Shown here in pieces: positions 26,618 through 35,653 of a stretch of DNA of 64,000 nt (position 1 is its first letter; each line of letters begins with the position of its first letter). The stretch comes from Rhodospirillales bacterium (GTDB taxonomy: Bacteria; Pseudomonadota; Alphaproteobacteria; ATCC43930; CGMCC-115725): assembly GCA_027315365.1 (NCBI GenBank), contig DAHUYF010000193.1, forward strand, positions 1 to 64,000, given 5' to 3'. The notes under the pieces are model-generated. The model was not told the DNA's origin. It was given only the letters and a program-made list of their open reading frames with translations, and did no database searches. The position numbers were made by a program, and so were the translations under genes.

Positions 26618-26729
26618 GCGTCCTTCGACATGGCGCTGCGCGCCAAGCTCGGGATGAGGAAATTTTCTTTATGCCAGAACCTATTTATCCTGAGCTTGCG
26701 TCGGCCGGGTTGGCCATGTCGAAGGACGC
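26618..26729. repeat. Inverted pair of REP-like intergenic repeats
   Basis: GCGTCCTTCGACATGGC at 26618-26634 is a perfect 17-bp inverted copy of 26713-26729. The similarity extends imperfectly: each copy reads roughly GAGCTTG, then a variable 13-18 bp, then GCCATGTCGAAGGACGC. The left unit is about 26618-26656 and the right unit about 26688-26730. Head-to-head arrangement with a 50-100 nt spacing could fold into a long hairpin. It is the kind of REP/BIME-like element often found between alphaproteobacterial genes. It lies between divergent isomerase and prepilin peptidase genes. Confidence 0.6.
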
Positions 26730-26770
26730 GGGATGGTCATGCAGCGCCATGAAGGCTGCCGCATGACCCC

Positions 26771-27526
26771 ATGAGCGCTCCGCCTGCCTGGCTTCTCGTC
26801 ATCGTGCTGGCGCCGCTCGTCGGCAGCTTTCTCTCGGTGCTGGCGACAAGGCTGCCGGCAGGGCGCGGCGGCGTCGCGTTCGGGCGTTCGGCCTGCCCGC
26901 GCTGCGGCCACCGGCTGGGCGCGGCCGAGCTGGTGCCGCTGATCAGCTTTCTCTGGCTGCGCGGCGCCTGCCGGCATTGCGGCGGCCGCATCGACGCGCT
27001 CTATCCGTTGCTGGAGCTGGGCGCGCTCGGCATCGCCCTCTGGGCGGCGGCGCTGACCCGGGGTGGCGATCTCTGGGCGAGCTGCGCGCTGGGCTGGCTG
27101 CTGCTGGCGCTGGCGGCGGCGGATTGGCGCACATATCTGCTCCCGGACGCGCTGGTGCTGGCGCTGGCGGCAGGCGGCATCGCTGCCACCGCGCTGCTGA
27201 TGCCGGCGGATATCGTCGGCCATCTCATCGGTGCCGGCGGCGGATTCCTGGTCTTCGCCGCGGTGGCGGCGCTCTACCGGCGCTGGCGCGGCCGCGACGG
27301 GCTGGGGCGGGGCGACGCCAAGCTGCTCGGCGCGCTCGGCGTCTGGGTAGCGTGGCAGGGGCTGGCGAGTATCGTGCTGATCGCCGCCGTGGCCGCGCTG
27401 CTGGCGGCGCTGCTGCAGGGGTGGCGGCGCGGCCGGCTCGGCGCCGCCGACCGCCTGCCCTTCGGACCGTTCCTGGCGCTGGGGGGCTGGATCACCTGGC
27501 TGTACGGGCCGCTCGCCTTCGGCTGA
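26771..27526 (+). CDS. A24-family prepilin peptidase (PilD/GspO type)
   Basis: This 251-residue polytopic membrane aspartyl protease cleaves, and usually N-methylates, type IV prepilin-like substrates. An N-terminal zinc-binding domain has Cys42, Cys45, Cys67 and Cys70 (CPRC, CRHC). Catalytic aspartates are Asp118 (AAADWRTYLLPD) and Asp182 (GLGRGDAKLLGALG). The residue after GSFL is Ser rather than the usual Asn. No pilin, secretin or ATPase gene lies in the window, so it serves a system encoded elsewhere. Its stop is 3 bp from the convergent molybdoprotein gene. Confidence 0.92.
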   Translation: MSAPPAWLLVIVLAPLVGSFLSVLATRLPAGRGGVAFGRSACPRCGHRLGAAELVPLISFLWLRGACRHCGGRIDALYPLLELGALGIALWAAALTRGGDLWASCALGWLLLALAAADWRTYLLPDALVLALAAGGIAATALLMPADIVGHLIGAGGGFLVFAAVAALYRRWRGRDGLGRGDAKLLGALGVWVAWQGLASIVLIAAVAALLAALLQGWRRGRLGAADRLPFGPFLALGGWITWLYGPLAFG

Positions 27527-27529
27527 AGC

Positions 27530-29839
27530 TCACGCCTCGGCGCCGCTGAGAAGCTGCCAGATGCGCGCGGCGGTCAGCGGCATCTGCAACCGATCGGCGA
27601 GTTCGGCGCGGCCGGCCCGCGCCAGCGCGTCGGCCACCGCGTTGACCGCGGCCGGCGTCGCGCCGATGGTGCCGAGCTCGCCGACGCCCTTGACCCCCAG
27701 CGGGTTGGTGAGACATGGCGTCGACTGGTCGAGCTCGGTGCGGAAGCGCTGCACCAGATCGGCGCGCGGCATGGCGTAATCCATGAAGCTCGCGGTCTGC
27801 GCTTGGCCGCTGTCGCGCTCATAGACGAGATGCTCGGTGAACGCCTGGCCGAGGCCTTGCACCGCGCCGCCATCCAGCTGCCCGCGCACGATCATCGGGT
27901 TCACCGCGCGGCCGACATCGTTGACCGAGGCGTAGTCGACGACCTCGACATGCCCGGTCTGGGGATCGATCTCGACCTCGCAGATGTGGCAGCCATTGGG
28001 CCAGGTGGGGCCGCCGGCGGTAGCGGTGGTGTCGATGAAGATGCGCTGCTCGGGCTGGCGGGCGGCCAGATCGAAGAGGCCGACGCGATGATCGGTTCCC
28101 GCCACCTGGAAGACGCCGCCGGCATATTCGATGTCGGCGGATGAGGCCTCGAGCGCCGTCGAGGCGAGCTCGCGCGCCGTCGCCATCGCCTTCCCCGAGG
28201 CGATGTGGATGGCCGAGCCGCCGGTAAAGAGCGAGCGCGAGCCGGCGCTGCCGAAGCCGGAGCCGCGGTCGGTGTCGCCCTGGACGATGCGGATTTTGTC
28301 GATCGGCACGCCGAACACGTCGACCGCGAGCTGGGCGAAGCTGGTGGCGATCCCCTGCCCCATCGCCTGGGTCGCAGAATAGATCTCGATCTCGCCGTCG
28401 CCGCGCACCGCGACGGTGGCGCGCTCCTCCAGCACGTTGCCGCCGGTCCATTCGAGGAATGTCGCGATGCCGCGGCCGCGCAGCTTGCCGCGCTTGCGCG
28501 CAGCCTCGGCACGCGCCTCGAAGCCCTGCCAATCGGCCAGCTTGAGCGCCTGGTTCATCACCGATTCGAACTTGCCGCTGTCATAGACCTGCCCCATCGC
28601 GCTGGTGTAGGGCATCTGCTCGGGCCGGATCATGTTGCGCCGCCGGATCTCGGTGGGCTCGAGGCCGAGCTTGCGCGCCGCCTGGTCCATCAGCCGCTCG
28701 ATGATATAGATCGCCTCCGGACGACCGGCGCCGCGATAGGCGCCGGTGGGTGCGGTGTTGGTCAGCACCGCCTGCAGCGTGTAATCGATCGTCTTGATGT
28801 CGTAGATGCTGGTCGAGACCCAGGGCCCGATCAGCAGCTGGATGATGATCCCGACCGTGGTGCCATAGGCGCCGACATTCGCCTGCGAGTTCACGCGGAA
28901 GGCGAGCACGCGGCCCGAGGCGTCGAGCGCGAGCGCCGCGCGGCTGCGCAGATCGCGGCCGTGAGTCGCGGCGAGGAACTCCTCGAGGCGCTCCGCCGCC
29001 CACCGGACCGGCCGCTTCAGCTGGCGCGCGCAAAAGGCCAGTACGATGTCCTCGGGGTAGATGCCGGTCTTCATGCCGAAGCCGCCGCCGACGTCGCCGA
29101 CCAGCACGCGCACCTTCTCGTGCGGCAGGCCCATCACCTCGTCGCACAGCGAGTCGCGCACCCCCGACGGCATCTGGCTGCTCATGCGCAGCGTGATGCG
29201 GTCGCCCGCGGCATCGTAATAGGCGAGGGTGCTGCGCGGCTCCATCGGCGTCGGCGCCAGGCGCTGATTGACGAGATCGAGCTCGACGACATGCGCCGCC
29301 CGCTTGAACGCTGCATCGGCGGCCGCGGCGTCGCCGTGGCGCATCTGCGCGATGATGTTCTGCGGATCGGCGGCCACCGCCTGGTCGATCTCGACCACGG
29401 CCGGAAGCTCCGCGTACTCGACCTCGATCGCGTCGGCGGCGTCGCGCGCCTGGGCGTAGGTCTCGGCGACGATGGCGGCCACCGCCTCGCCGACGAAGCG
29501 CACGGTCTCGAAGGCGAGCGCGCGGCGCGGCGGCGTCGTAGCGGGCGAACCGTCCGGGCGCTGGAAGGCAGGCGCCAGCGGAATCGGCTTCACCCCGGCC
29601 TTGACCAGATCCTCGCCGGTGACGATGGCGACCACCCCCAGCAGGCGCCGTGCCGCCGATGCGTCGATCGACACGATGCGCGCATGCGCGTGCGGCGAGC
29701 GCAGGAAGAAAAGCCGCGTCTCGCCTTGCATGGATACGTCGCCGGCGAAGACGCCGGCGCCGGTCAGCAGCCCCTTATCCTCGATCCGGAGCACCGCCTG
29801 CCCGCTTCCGAACCGTCCAACGCTCGATTCTGCTGCCAC
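27530..29839 (-). CDS. Xanthine-dehydrogenase-family molybdopterin subunit, CoxL form II-like
   Basis: This is a 769-residue molybdenum hydroxylase large subunit with no signal peptide. The active-site loop reads GAYRGAGRPEA, the form II CoxL signature, instead of the AYxCSFR of true CO dehydrogenases. The MoCo-binding GGGFGMKTG segment and the C-terminal GVKGVGELGTIG with catalytic Glu are intact. A GTG start at 29839 follows AAGGAGG. No FAD (CoxM) or 2Fe-2S (CoxS) subunit gene is adjacent, which is odd for an enzyme that normally is an LMS heterotrimer. It may borrow subunits from elsewhere. The substrate is probably not CO. Confidence 0.85.
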   Translation of the reverse strand: MAAESSVGRFGSGQAVLRIEDKGLLTGAGVFAGDVSMQGETRLFFLRSPHAHARIVSIDASAARRLLGVVAIVTGEDLVKAGVKPIPLAPAFQRPDGSPATTPPRRALAFETVRFVGEAVAAIVAETYAQARDAADAIEVEYAELPAVVEIDQAVAADPQNIIAQMRHGDAAAADAAFKRAAHVVELDLVNQRLAPTPMEPRSTLAYYDAAGDRITLRMSSQMPSGVRDSLCDEVMGLPHEKVRVLVGDVGGGFGMKTGIYPEDIVLAFCARQLKRPVRWAAERLEEFLAATHGRDLRSRAALALDASGRVLAFRVNSQANVGAYGTTVGIIIQLLIGPWVSTSIYDIKTIDYTLQAVLTNTAPTGAYRGAGRPEAIYIIERLMDQAARKLGLEPTEIRRRNMIRPEQMPYTSAMGQVYDSGKFESVMNQALKLADWQGFEARAEAARKRGKLRGRGIATFLEWTGGNVLEERATVAVRGDGEIEIYSATQAMGQGIATSFAQLAVDVFGVPIDKIRIVQGDTDRGSGFGSAGSRSLFTGGSAIHIASGKAMATARELASTALEASSADIEYAGGVFQVAGTDHRVGLFDLAARQPEQRIFIDTTATAGGPTWPNGCHICEVEIDPQTGHVEVVDYASVNDVGRAVNPMIVRGQLDGGAVQGLGQAFTEHLVYERDSGQAQTASFMDYAMPRADLVQRFRTELDQSTPCLTNPLGVKGVGELGTIGATPAAVNAVADALARAGRAELADRLQMPLTAARIWQLLSGAEA

Positions 29840-30007
29840 GACGCGCCTCCTTGATCTTCCGAGACTTCAATCCGCGGCGGAGGCGCACCGGCGCTCCCCG
29901 CCGCGGACGATGTAGCGGCGGGCTCGCATGAGGGCAAGCGCCGCGCCTGCGGCAGACGACCGTGGCAGCATGCCGCGAACCGCATCCCATGGTCGGCCGA
30001 TCATGGT

Positions 30008-30322
30008 TCAGCCGGGCATGCTGCCGGCCATGTGCACGCCCAGCGCGGCGCCGAGCGCGATGATCGCCAGCACCAGCGCCGCGATCGCGCCGAAGCGGTA
30101 GTCGCGCTCGCGGACGAACACGATCAGCATCAGCAGGACCCGCAGCACCGGCAGGAGGATGAAGAGCGCGACGCCGGCGGTTACGATCCCGGCACCTGGC
30201 CCGCCGATCAGCGGCAGCGCCAGCCCCAGGGCGATGACGCAGGTCGCGAGCCAGGTGCCGCGATGCAGTACGCGTGCCAGCAGCCGCTCCAGTTCCGGGT
30301 GCCGCGCGAGATCGGTGCTCAT
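30008..30322 (-). CDS. DUF1634 membrane protein
   Basis: This 104-residue protein has three hydrophobic segments (residues 27-45, 47-68 and 78-98) matching DUF1634, a family regularly encoded next to TauE/SafE exporters. Its ATG at 30322 overlaps the stop of the exporter gene (ATGA), so the two are translationally coupled and probably act together. Function is otherwise unknown. Confidence 0.85.
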   Translation of the reverse strand: MSTDLARHPELERLLARVLHRGTWLATCVIALGLALPLIGGPGAGIVTAGVALFILLPVLRVLLMLIVFVRERDYRFGAIAALVLAIIALGAALGVHMAGSMPG

Positions 30323-31182
30323 GCCCCATGTCCCGTCAGGTGAACCCCGAAGGCGGAGAGCAGCATCTGCGCCGCAAGCGCGACCAGCACCACGACGAAG
30401 AAGAGCCGAAGCTTCTCGGCGGAAACCGCCATGAGCAGGCGCGCGCCGAGCCGCGCGCCGAGGACGGAGCCGAGTGCCACCGGGCCGGCGATCGCCGGAT
30501 CGATATCGCCGCGGGCGAAATAGGCGGCGCCGCTCGCCGCGGCCGTCACTCCGATCATGAAGTTGGAGGTGGCGGAGGAGACCTTGAGGGGCAGGCGAAG
30601 CGCGGTGTCCATGGCGGGGATCTTGAGCACGCCGCTGCCGATGCCGAGCAGCGCGGAGATCAGCCCGGCGCCGTACATCAGCGCAAGCCCCAGCGGCACG
30701 CGCCGCACGCGATAGGGAACATCGTGCCCGCGCGCGCCATCGGGGTAGCTCGAATGCAGGCGCAGGAGAGTCGCCCAGTCGTTCGCCGGGGCCTCGTCCG
30801 AGGCGGCCGGCGGCTCGCGGCGCCGGGCCATCATCTGCTGCGCCGACAGCAGCAGGATCGCGGCGAAGAGGAGATACAGCACGGGCACCGGCAGCACCCC
30901 GGTCAACAGCACGCCGGTCAGCGCGCCGAAGGTCGTCGCCGTCTCCAGCAGGATGGCGACGCGGATGTTGGTCAGGCTGCCTCGAAGGAACGGCGCGGCG
31001 CTGCCGCAGGAGCAGGCGATCACCGACACGATGCTCGCGGCGACGGCGGCGCGGATGCCGATGCCGCCGACCATGATCAGGACGGGCACGATGAAGATGC
31101 CGCTCGCCATGCCGAGGGCGCCGCCCAATGCGCTGGCGCCGGCTGACACCGCGACGAGCCAGGTGACGAATTCGGGGGTCAT
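30319..31182 (-). CDS. TauE/SafE-family sulfite/organosulfonate exporter
   Basis: This is a 287-residue inner-membrane protein with eight or so hydrophobic segments in two repeats. The repeat motifs are GGALGMASGIFIVPVLIM near the N-terminus and ISALLGIGSGVLKIPAM near residue 170. The family exports sulfite, sulfoacetate or related anions. The start at 31182 was chosen because the hydrophobic first helix begins directly after it. It is followed by the coupled DUF1634 gene and preceded by a CoA ligase gene on the same strand 73 bp away. Confidence 0.88.
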   Translation of the reverse strand: MTPEFVTWLVAVSAGASALGGALGMASGIFIVPVLIMVGGIGIRAAVAASIVSVIACSCGSAAPFLRGSLTNIRVAILLETATTFGALTGVLLTGVLPVPVLYLLFAAILLLSAQQMMARRREPPAASDEAPANDWATLLRLHSSYPDGARGHDVPYRVRRVPLGLALMYGAGLISALLGIGSGVLKIPAMDTALRLPLKVSSATSNFMIGVTAAASGAAYFARGDIDPAIAGPVALGSVLGARLGARLLMAVSAEKLRLFFVVVLVALAAQMLLSAFGVHLTGHGA

Positions 31183-31255
31183 GCCGGCATCGCGCGCGGC
31201 GGCCGGCCGGCTTGCGCATTGACCTGACCGCGGCAAGCCGCAACCATCGCCACCC

Positions 31256-32692
31256 CTACTTCACCCGGATGTCCCGGACGCGCCGCGCCTTGAACTCCGT
31301 CTTGGGCAGCGTGCCCGGGCGCAGCACCTCGACATCGACCCGGACCTCGCAGCGGGCGCGGATCTCGCCGGCGATGCGGCGCGAGAGCGACTCGCCGGCG
31401 GCGAAATCGGCGTGCTCGACGCGCACCAGCATCATATCCATCCCCTCTTCGTTGGTCGACAGCGCGATCTCGAACTCGTCGCCGGTGCCGTGGACCGAGC
31501 GCACCGCCTCTTCGATCTGCACCGGGAACATCTTGATGCCGCGCAGATTGATGAGATCGTCGGCGCGGCCGGAAAAGGAGCCCATCGCGCGGACATGCGA
31601 GCGGCCGCAGAGGCAGGGCGAGCGATCGAGCACGGCGTAGTCGCCGACCAGGAAGCGCAGCTGCGGCGACGCCTCGGAATTGAGGTTGGTGCAGACGGTC
31701 AGGCCGCGCGCGCCGTCGGGGAGCGCGCCGCCGGAAGCCGGGTCCACCACCTCCCAGATTTGCGTGTCCTCGAGCAGGTGCGTCGCCGCCGGTTTCCCCG
31801 CCGCATGCGAGGCCGGGCAGGAGAAGCCCCCGGCCGAGGGCGCCGCCTCGGTGCAGCCGTAGAACTCGACCAGCCGTGCGCCCCAGAGCTCGCCGATGCG
31901 CGCGCGCGTCGCCGCTACGCCGATGCCGGGCTCGCCGGCGATGAACAGCATGCGCACGCCGAGCGCGGCGGGATCCGCGCCCATCTCCTGCAGCACGCGG
32001 CCGAGATGGAGCGCGTAGGAGGGCGTGCAGAGCAGGATGGTCGGGCGGAAACGCAGCACGATAGTGGCCCGCCCCTTGGCGTCCATGCCGCCGCCGGGGA
32101 TCGCCGGCAGGCCCATCTTGGCGAGCGCCTGCTGCACGCCCCAGGCCCAGACATGCGGCCCGTAGCCGGTGATCATGAACACCGTATCGCCCTTGCGGAA
32201 CTCCATGGCGTGGAGCGCGCGGGCGTTCGCCCAGGCCCAGAGCTCGCGGTCGATCTGCGAATAGCGGAAGACGCGCGGCGTGCCGGTGCTGCCGGAGGAG
32301 GAGAACATCATCCAGCCGCGCTCGGCCCAGACCTCCTCCGTCATGGCGGTATAGGTACCGTAGGGCGGATGGGCGCGCGCGTCCTCGCTCATCTCGATCT
32401 TGTCGACCACCGGCCATTTGGCGATGAGGTCGTCGAGCCCGGCGATGTCGGAGGGCAGCAAACCCAGCCGGTCGAAGCGGCGGCGGTAAAACGGGCTGTT
32501 CTCGTAGAGGAAAGGCAGCAGCGCGGCGAGCTTCGCCTCCTGGATTGCCCGGATCTCGTCGCGGGACGCGGTGTCGAGCCGCGGCGACCAGTAGCGCTCC
32601 GAGCCCGGCGCGTCGCGGTCGAAGCGGAAACGCTCGATGGTCTCCAGCCATACCCGCCGTGTCGCCGCGGCGCGGTCCTCCGGCCTCGTCAT
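31256..32692 (-). CDS. PaaK-like phenylacetate/aryl-CoA ligase
   Basis: This 478-residue adenylate-forming enzyme is of the PaaK branch. It has the ATP-binding loop FSSSGSTGTPRVF at about residue 127, the FYGCTEAAP motif and the C-terminal GRADDLINLRGIKMFPVQIEE hinge. It activates an aromatic acid (phenylacetate- or benzoate-like) to its CoA thioester. It is divergent from hcrCAB across 157 bp, so it could supply that reductase with 4-hydroxybenzoyl-CoA. However, known 4-hydroxybenzoate-CoA ligases usually belong to a different, longer family, and the pairing is inference. Confidence 0.82.
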   Translation of the reverse strand: MTRPEDRAAATRRVWLETIERFRFDRDAPGSERYWSPRLDTASRDEIRAIQEAKLAALLPFLYENSPFYRRRFDRLGLLPSDIAGLDDLIAKWPVVDKIEMSEDARAHPPYGTYTAMTEEVWAERGWMMFSSSGSTGTPRVFRYSQIDRELWAWANARALHAMEFRKGDTVFMITGYGPHVWAWGVQQALAKMGLPAIPGGGMDAKGRATIVLRFRPTILLCTPSYALHLGRVLQEMGADPAALGVRMLFIAGEPGIGVAATRARIGELWGARLVEFYGCTEAAPSAGGFSCPASHAAGKPAATHLLEDTQIWEVVDPASGGALPDGARGLTVCTNLNSEASPQLRFLVGDYAVLDRSPCLCGRSHVRAMGSFSGRADDLINLRGIKMFPVQIEEAVRSVHGTGDEFEIALSTNEEGMDMMLVRVEHADFAAGESLSRRIAGEIRARCEVRVDVEVLRPGTLPKTEFKARRVRDIRVK

Positions 32693-32849
32693 GCCCGCCT
32701 CCCTCCTCCCAACACCTTATGATCCCTCGCTTTTCCGCGGGAGTCCCGGCGTTTTCCGTCGCTTTTGCCGCAACTTCCGGCTTGCCACCGAGGGGATTGC
32801 GGAGTACATCAATTATCAGTCACCACAACAATGCGACGGGTTCGAAGTC

Positions 32850-33332
32850 ATGGCAAGACTTCTGACGCTGATGCTGAATGGCCGCAAGCGCGTCGATGCC
32901 GTCGCCGACAACCTCCTGTTGCTCGACTATCTGCGCGAGAGCCTCCGCCTCACCGGCACCAAGACCGGCTGCGACGGCGGCGAATGCGGCGCCTGCACCG
33001 TGCTGGTCGACGACCGGCCGCGGCTGTCCTGCCTGACCCTGGCGGCGAGCTGCGAGGGCAGGCGCGTCGAGACGGTGGAAGGACTGGCCGAAGGCGGCAG
33101 GCTCGCGCCGGTGCAGCAGGGCTTCCACGAAAAGCTGGGCGCGCAATGCGGCTATTGCACGCCGGGGCTGATCATGGCCTCGGAAGGGCTGCTGCGGCGT
33201 AGCGGCGATCCCAGCGAGACGGAGATCCGCGAAGCGCTGGCCAGCAACATCTGCCGCTGCACCGGCTACGTCAAAATCATCGAGGCGGTGCAGCACGCTG
33301 CGCGTCTCAGGGCCGGCGGAGAAACGCGATGA
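32850..33332 (+). CDS. hcrC: 4-hydroxybenzoyl-CoA reductase, gamma subunit (2 x [2Fe-2S])
   Basis: This is a 160-residue iron-sulfur subunit. Cys41, Cys46, Cys49 and Cys61 bind the ferredoxin-type cluster. Cys100, Cys103, Cys135 and Cys137 (CGYC, CRC) bind the second. Length matches HcrC (about 160 residues). The ATG at 32850 was preferred over an upstream in-frame start because the family begins with this segment; the ribosome site is weak. It overlaps the alpha-subunit gene by four bases. Identification as HcrC rather than a generic molybdenum-hydroxylase small subunit rests on the beta subunit encoded two genes on. Confidence 0.85.
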   Translation: MARLLTLMLNGRKRVDAVADNLLLLDYLRESLRLTGTKTGCDGGECGACTVLVDDRPRLSCLTLAASCEGRRVETVEGLAEGGRLAPVQQGFHEKLGAQCGYCTPGLIMASEGLLRRSGDPSETEIREALASNICRCTGYVKIIEAVQHAARLRAGGETR

Positions 33333-35653
33333 GCGAGGGCGCGGTACACACGATCGGGCAATACGTGCCGATGGTCGACGGGCCGGAGAAAGTCTCCGGC
33401 CGCGCCAAATACACCGCCGATTTCATCGAGCCCGGCACGCTGGCCGGCCGCATCTTCCGCAGCCCTCACGCCCACGCCGAGATCCTCGAGGTCGACGTCT
33501 CGGCGGCGGCGGCGCTGCCCGGCGTCGTCGCCATCGTCACCGGCGCCGATTGCGACAAGACCTTTGGCGTGCTGCCGGTGGCGCGCACCGAGCATCCGCT
33601 GGCGCGCGAGCGCGTGCGCTATTGCGGCGAGCCGGTGGCGGCAGTGGCAGCGGTGGACGACGCCACCGCGGCGCAAGCGCTCAAGCTCATCACCCTCAAG
33701 GTGCGGGAGCTGCCGGCGTATGTCACCGCGAGCGAGGCGATGGCGCCGGGCGCGGTCGCGCTCCACGACCACCGGCCGGGCAACATCGAGCGCGACGTCT
33801 TCTTCGAGCTGGGCGATGTCGCCGAAGGCCTCGCCGAGGCCGATCTGGTACGCGAGAAGAGCTATCACTGCGCCGAGGTCTGCCAGAACCAGATGGAGAT
33901 GCACGCGGCGGTCGCCGAGTACGACCCGGTGCGCGAGCGCATGACCGTCCATGCCAGCACCCAGGTGCCCTACTACGTGCACCTCATGCTGTCGCAGACC
34001 CTCGACATGGAGATGTCCCGGATCCGGGTGGTGAAGCCGCATGTCGGCGGCGGTTTCGGCAGCCGCACCGAGACGCTCAACGTCGAGCTGATCGCCGCGT
34101 TGTTGGCGCGCAAGGCGGGCGGCGGCCGGGTGCGCCTGGTGGTCAACCGCGAGGAGACCTTCATCACCCATCGCGGCCGGCCCGAAACCGAGATCCGCCT
34201 CAAGATCGGGCTGCGCAAGGACGGGCGCATCACCGCGGTCGAGTGCGAATGCCATCAGCGCGGCGGTGCGCATAGCGGCTACGGCATCGTCACCATCCTC
34301 TATGCCGGCTCGATGCTCTATGCCATCTATGATCTGAAGCGCGTCAAGTATATCGGCAAGCGCGTGCTCACCAACACGCCGCCCTGCGGCGCCTTCCGCG
34401 GCCACGGCACGGTCGACGTCCGCTTCGCCTTCGAGGCGCTGCTCGACGAGATGGCGCAGTCGCTCGGCCTCGATCCCTTCGCCGTGCGTCGCGCCAATGC
34501 CCTGACGGCGCCGACCTTCACCGACAACGACCTCATGGTGAACAGCTACGGCCTGCCGCAATGCCTCGACTGGGTCGAGCGCGAGAGCGGCTGGCAGGCG
34601 CGCAAGGGCCGCCTGCCCAAGGGCAAGGGGCTGGGCATGGCCTGCTCGCATTACATCAGCGGCGCCTCCAAGCCGGTCAACTGGACCGGCGAGCCGCATG
34701 CGACGGTGAAGCTCAAGCTCGATTTCGACGGCTCGATCGTGGTGCTCACCGGCGCGGCCGAGATCGGCCAGGGCTCCTCCACCATCCTGGTGCAGAGCGT
34801 CGGCGAGGTTCTGGGGCTCGACCTCACGCGCATCCGCATCGTCACCGGCGACAGCGAGGTGGTGCCGAAGGACAACGGCTCCTATTCCTCGCGCGTCACC
34901 TTCATGGTCGGCAACGCCGCGATCGACGCGGCGCAGAACCTGAAGACGCTGCTGGTCGCGGCGGCGGCGCGCAAGCTCGACTGCCGGCCCGAGGACATCG
35001 AATGCCTGGGCGAGATATACCGCGCCGGCGCGCAAGACAGGGGCGTGAGCTTCGAGGCGGTGGTGACCGAGGCGCTCAAGGACACCGGCACGATCACCGT
35101 CACCGGCAATTTCTCCACCATCCCGGCCTCGCATGGCGGCAAGAAATATCGCGGCGCCGCGATCGGCGGCACCATGGGCTACAGCTATTCCGCCCAGGTG
35201 GTCGAAGTCAGCGTCGACGAGGAGACCGGCGTCGTCACCGTTGACCAGGTCTGGGTCGCGCATGATTGCGGCAAGGCGCTCAACCGCCTCACCGTCGAGG
35301 GCCAAGTGCAGGGCTCGGTGTGGATGGGCATGGGCCAGGCGATGAGCGAGGAGACGGGGTATCACGGCGGGCTGCTGCTGACCGGCAACATGCTCGACTA
35401 CCGCGTGCCGACGATCCAGGATTCGCCGCCGATCGCCGTCGGCATCGTCGAAAGCAACGACCCCTACGGGCCCTTCGGCGCCAAGGAGGCGGGCGAAGGC
35501 TCGCTCGCCGCCTTCCTGCCGGCGCTGACCAACGCCATCGCCGAGGCGACGGGATTGCGCTTCACCGATCTGCCGGTGACCCCCGACCGGGTCTTCGCCG
35601 CGCTCGAAAAGCGCCAGCGCGACAAGAGCGCCGCGCCGGGAAAGGCCGCCTGA
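33329..35653 (+). CDS. hcrA: 4-hydroxybenzoyl-CoA reductase, alpha subunit (molybdopterin)
   Basis: This is a 774-residue molybdenum subunit, close to the length of HcrA. It has the MoCo-binding [12 protein letters not shown] segment near residue 240, [16 protein letters not shown] near residue 355 and the catalytic-Glu region [14 protein letters not shown] near residue 715. In the known enzyme it reductively removes the para-hydroxyl of 4-hydroxybenzoyl-CoA, giving benzoyl-CoA, driven by reduced ferredoxin. The start ATG overlaps the hcrC stop and the stop overlaps the hcrB ATG. Confidence 0.87.
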   Translation: MSEGAVHTIGQYVPMVDGPEKVSGRAKYTADFIEPGTLAGRIFRSPHAHAEILEVDVSAAAALPGVVAIVTGADCDKTFGVLPVARTEHPLARERVRYCGEPVAAVAAVDDATAAQALKLITLKVRELPAYVTASEAMAPGAVALHDHRPGNIERDVFFELGDVAEGLAEADLVREKSYHCAEVCQNQMEMHAAVAEYDPVRERMTVHASTQVPYYVHLMLSQTLDMEMSRIRVVKPHVGGGFGSRTETLNVELIAALLARKAGGGRVRLVVNREETFITHRGRPETEIRLKIGLRKDGRITAVECECHQRGGAHSGYGIVTILYAGSMLYAIYDLKRVKYIGKRVLTNTPPCGAFRGHGTVDVRFAFEALLDEMAQSLGLDPFAVRRANALTAPTFTDNDLMVNSYGLPQCLDWVERESGWQARKGRLPKGKGLGMACSHYISGASKPVNWTGEPHATVKLKLDFDGSIVVLTGAAEIGQGSSTILVQSVGEVLGLDLTRIRIVTGDSEVVPKDNGSYSSRVTFMVGNAAIDAAQNLKTLLVAAAARKLDCRPEDIECLGEIYRAGAQDRGVSFEAVVTEALKDTGTITVTGNFSTIPASHGGKKYRGAAIGGTMGYSYSAQVVEVSVDEETGVVTVDQVWVAHDCGKALNRLTVEGQVQGSVWMGMGQAMSEETGYHGGLLLTGNMLDYRVPTIQDSPPIAVGIVESNDPYGPFGAKEAGEGSLAAFLPALTNAIAEATGLRFTDLPVTPDRVFAALEKRQRDKSAAPGKAA

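Noticed and set aside
26551-26766. 71-codon plus-strand ORF across the REP-like repeats
   Set aside because: It overlaps the isomerase start and runs through the inverted repeats; no protein character.
30008-31243. Apparent 411-residue fusion of a shadow frame with DUF1634
   Set aside because: Only the last 104 residues are protein-like; the rest lies antisense-phase to the TauE gene in another frame.
32795-32830. ATCAA half-site before hcrC considered as an FNR/FixK box
   Set aside because: The only possible partner half is TTGCG with a 6-bp spacer; the 4-bp spacing and symmetry of true boxes are missing.
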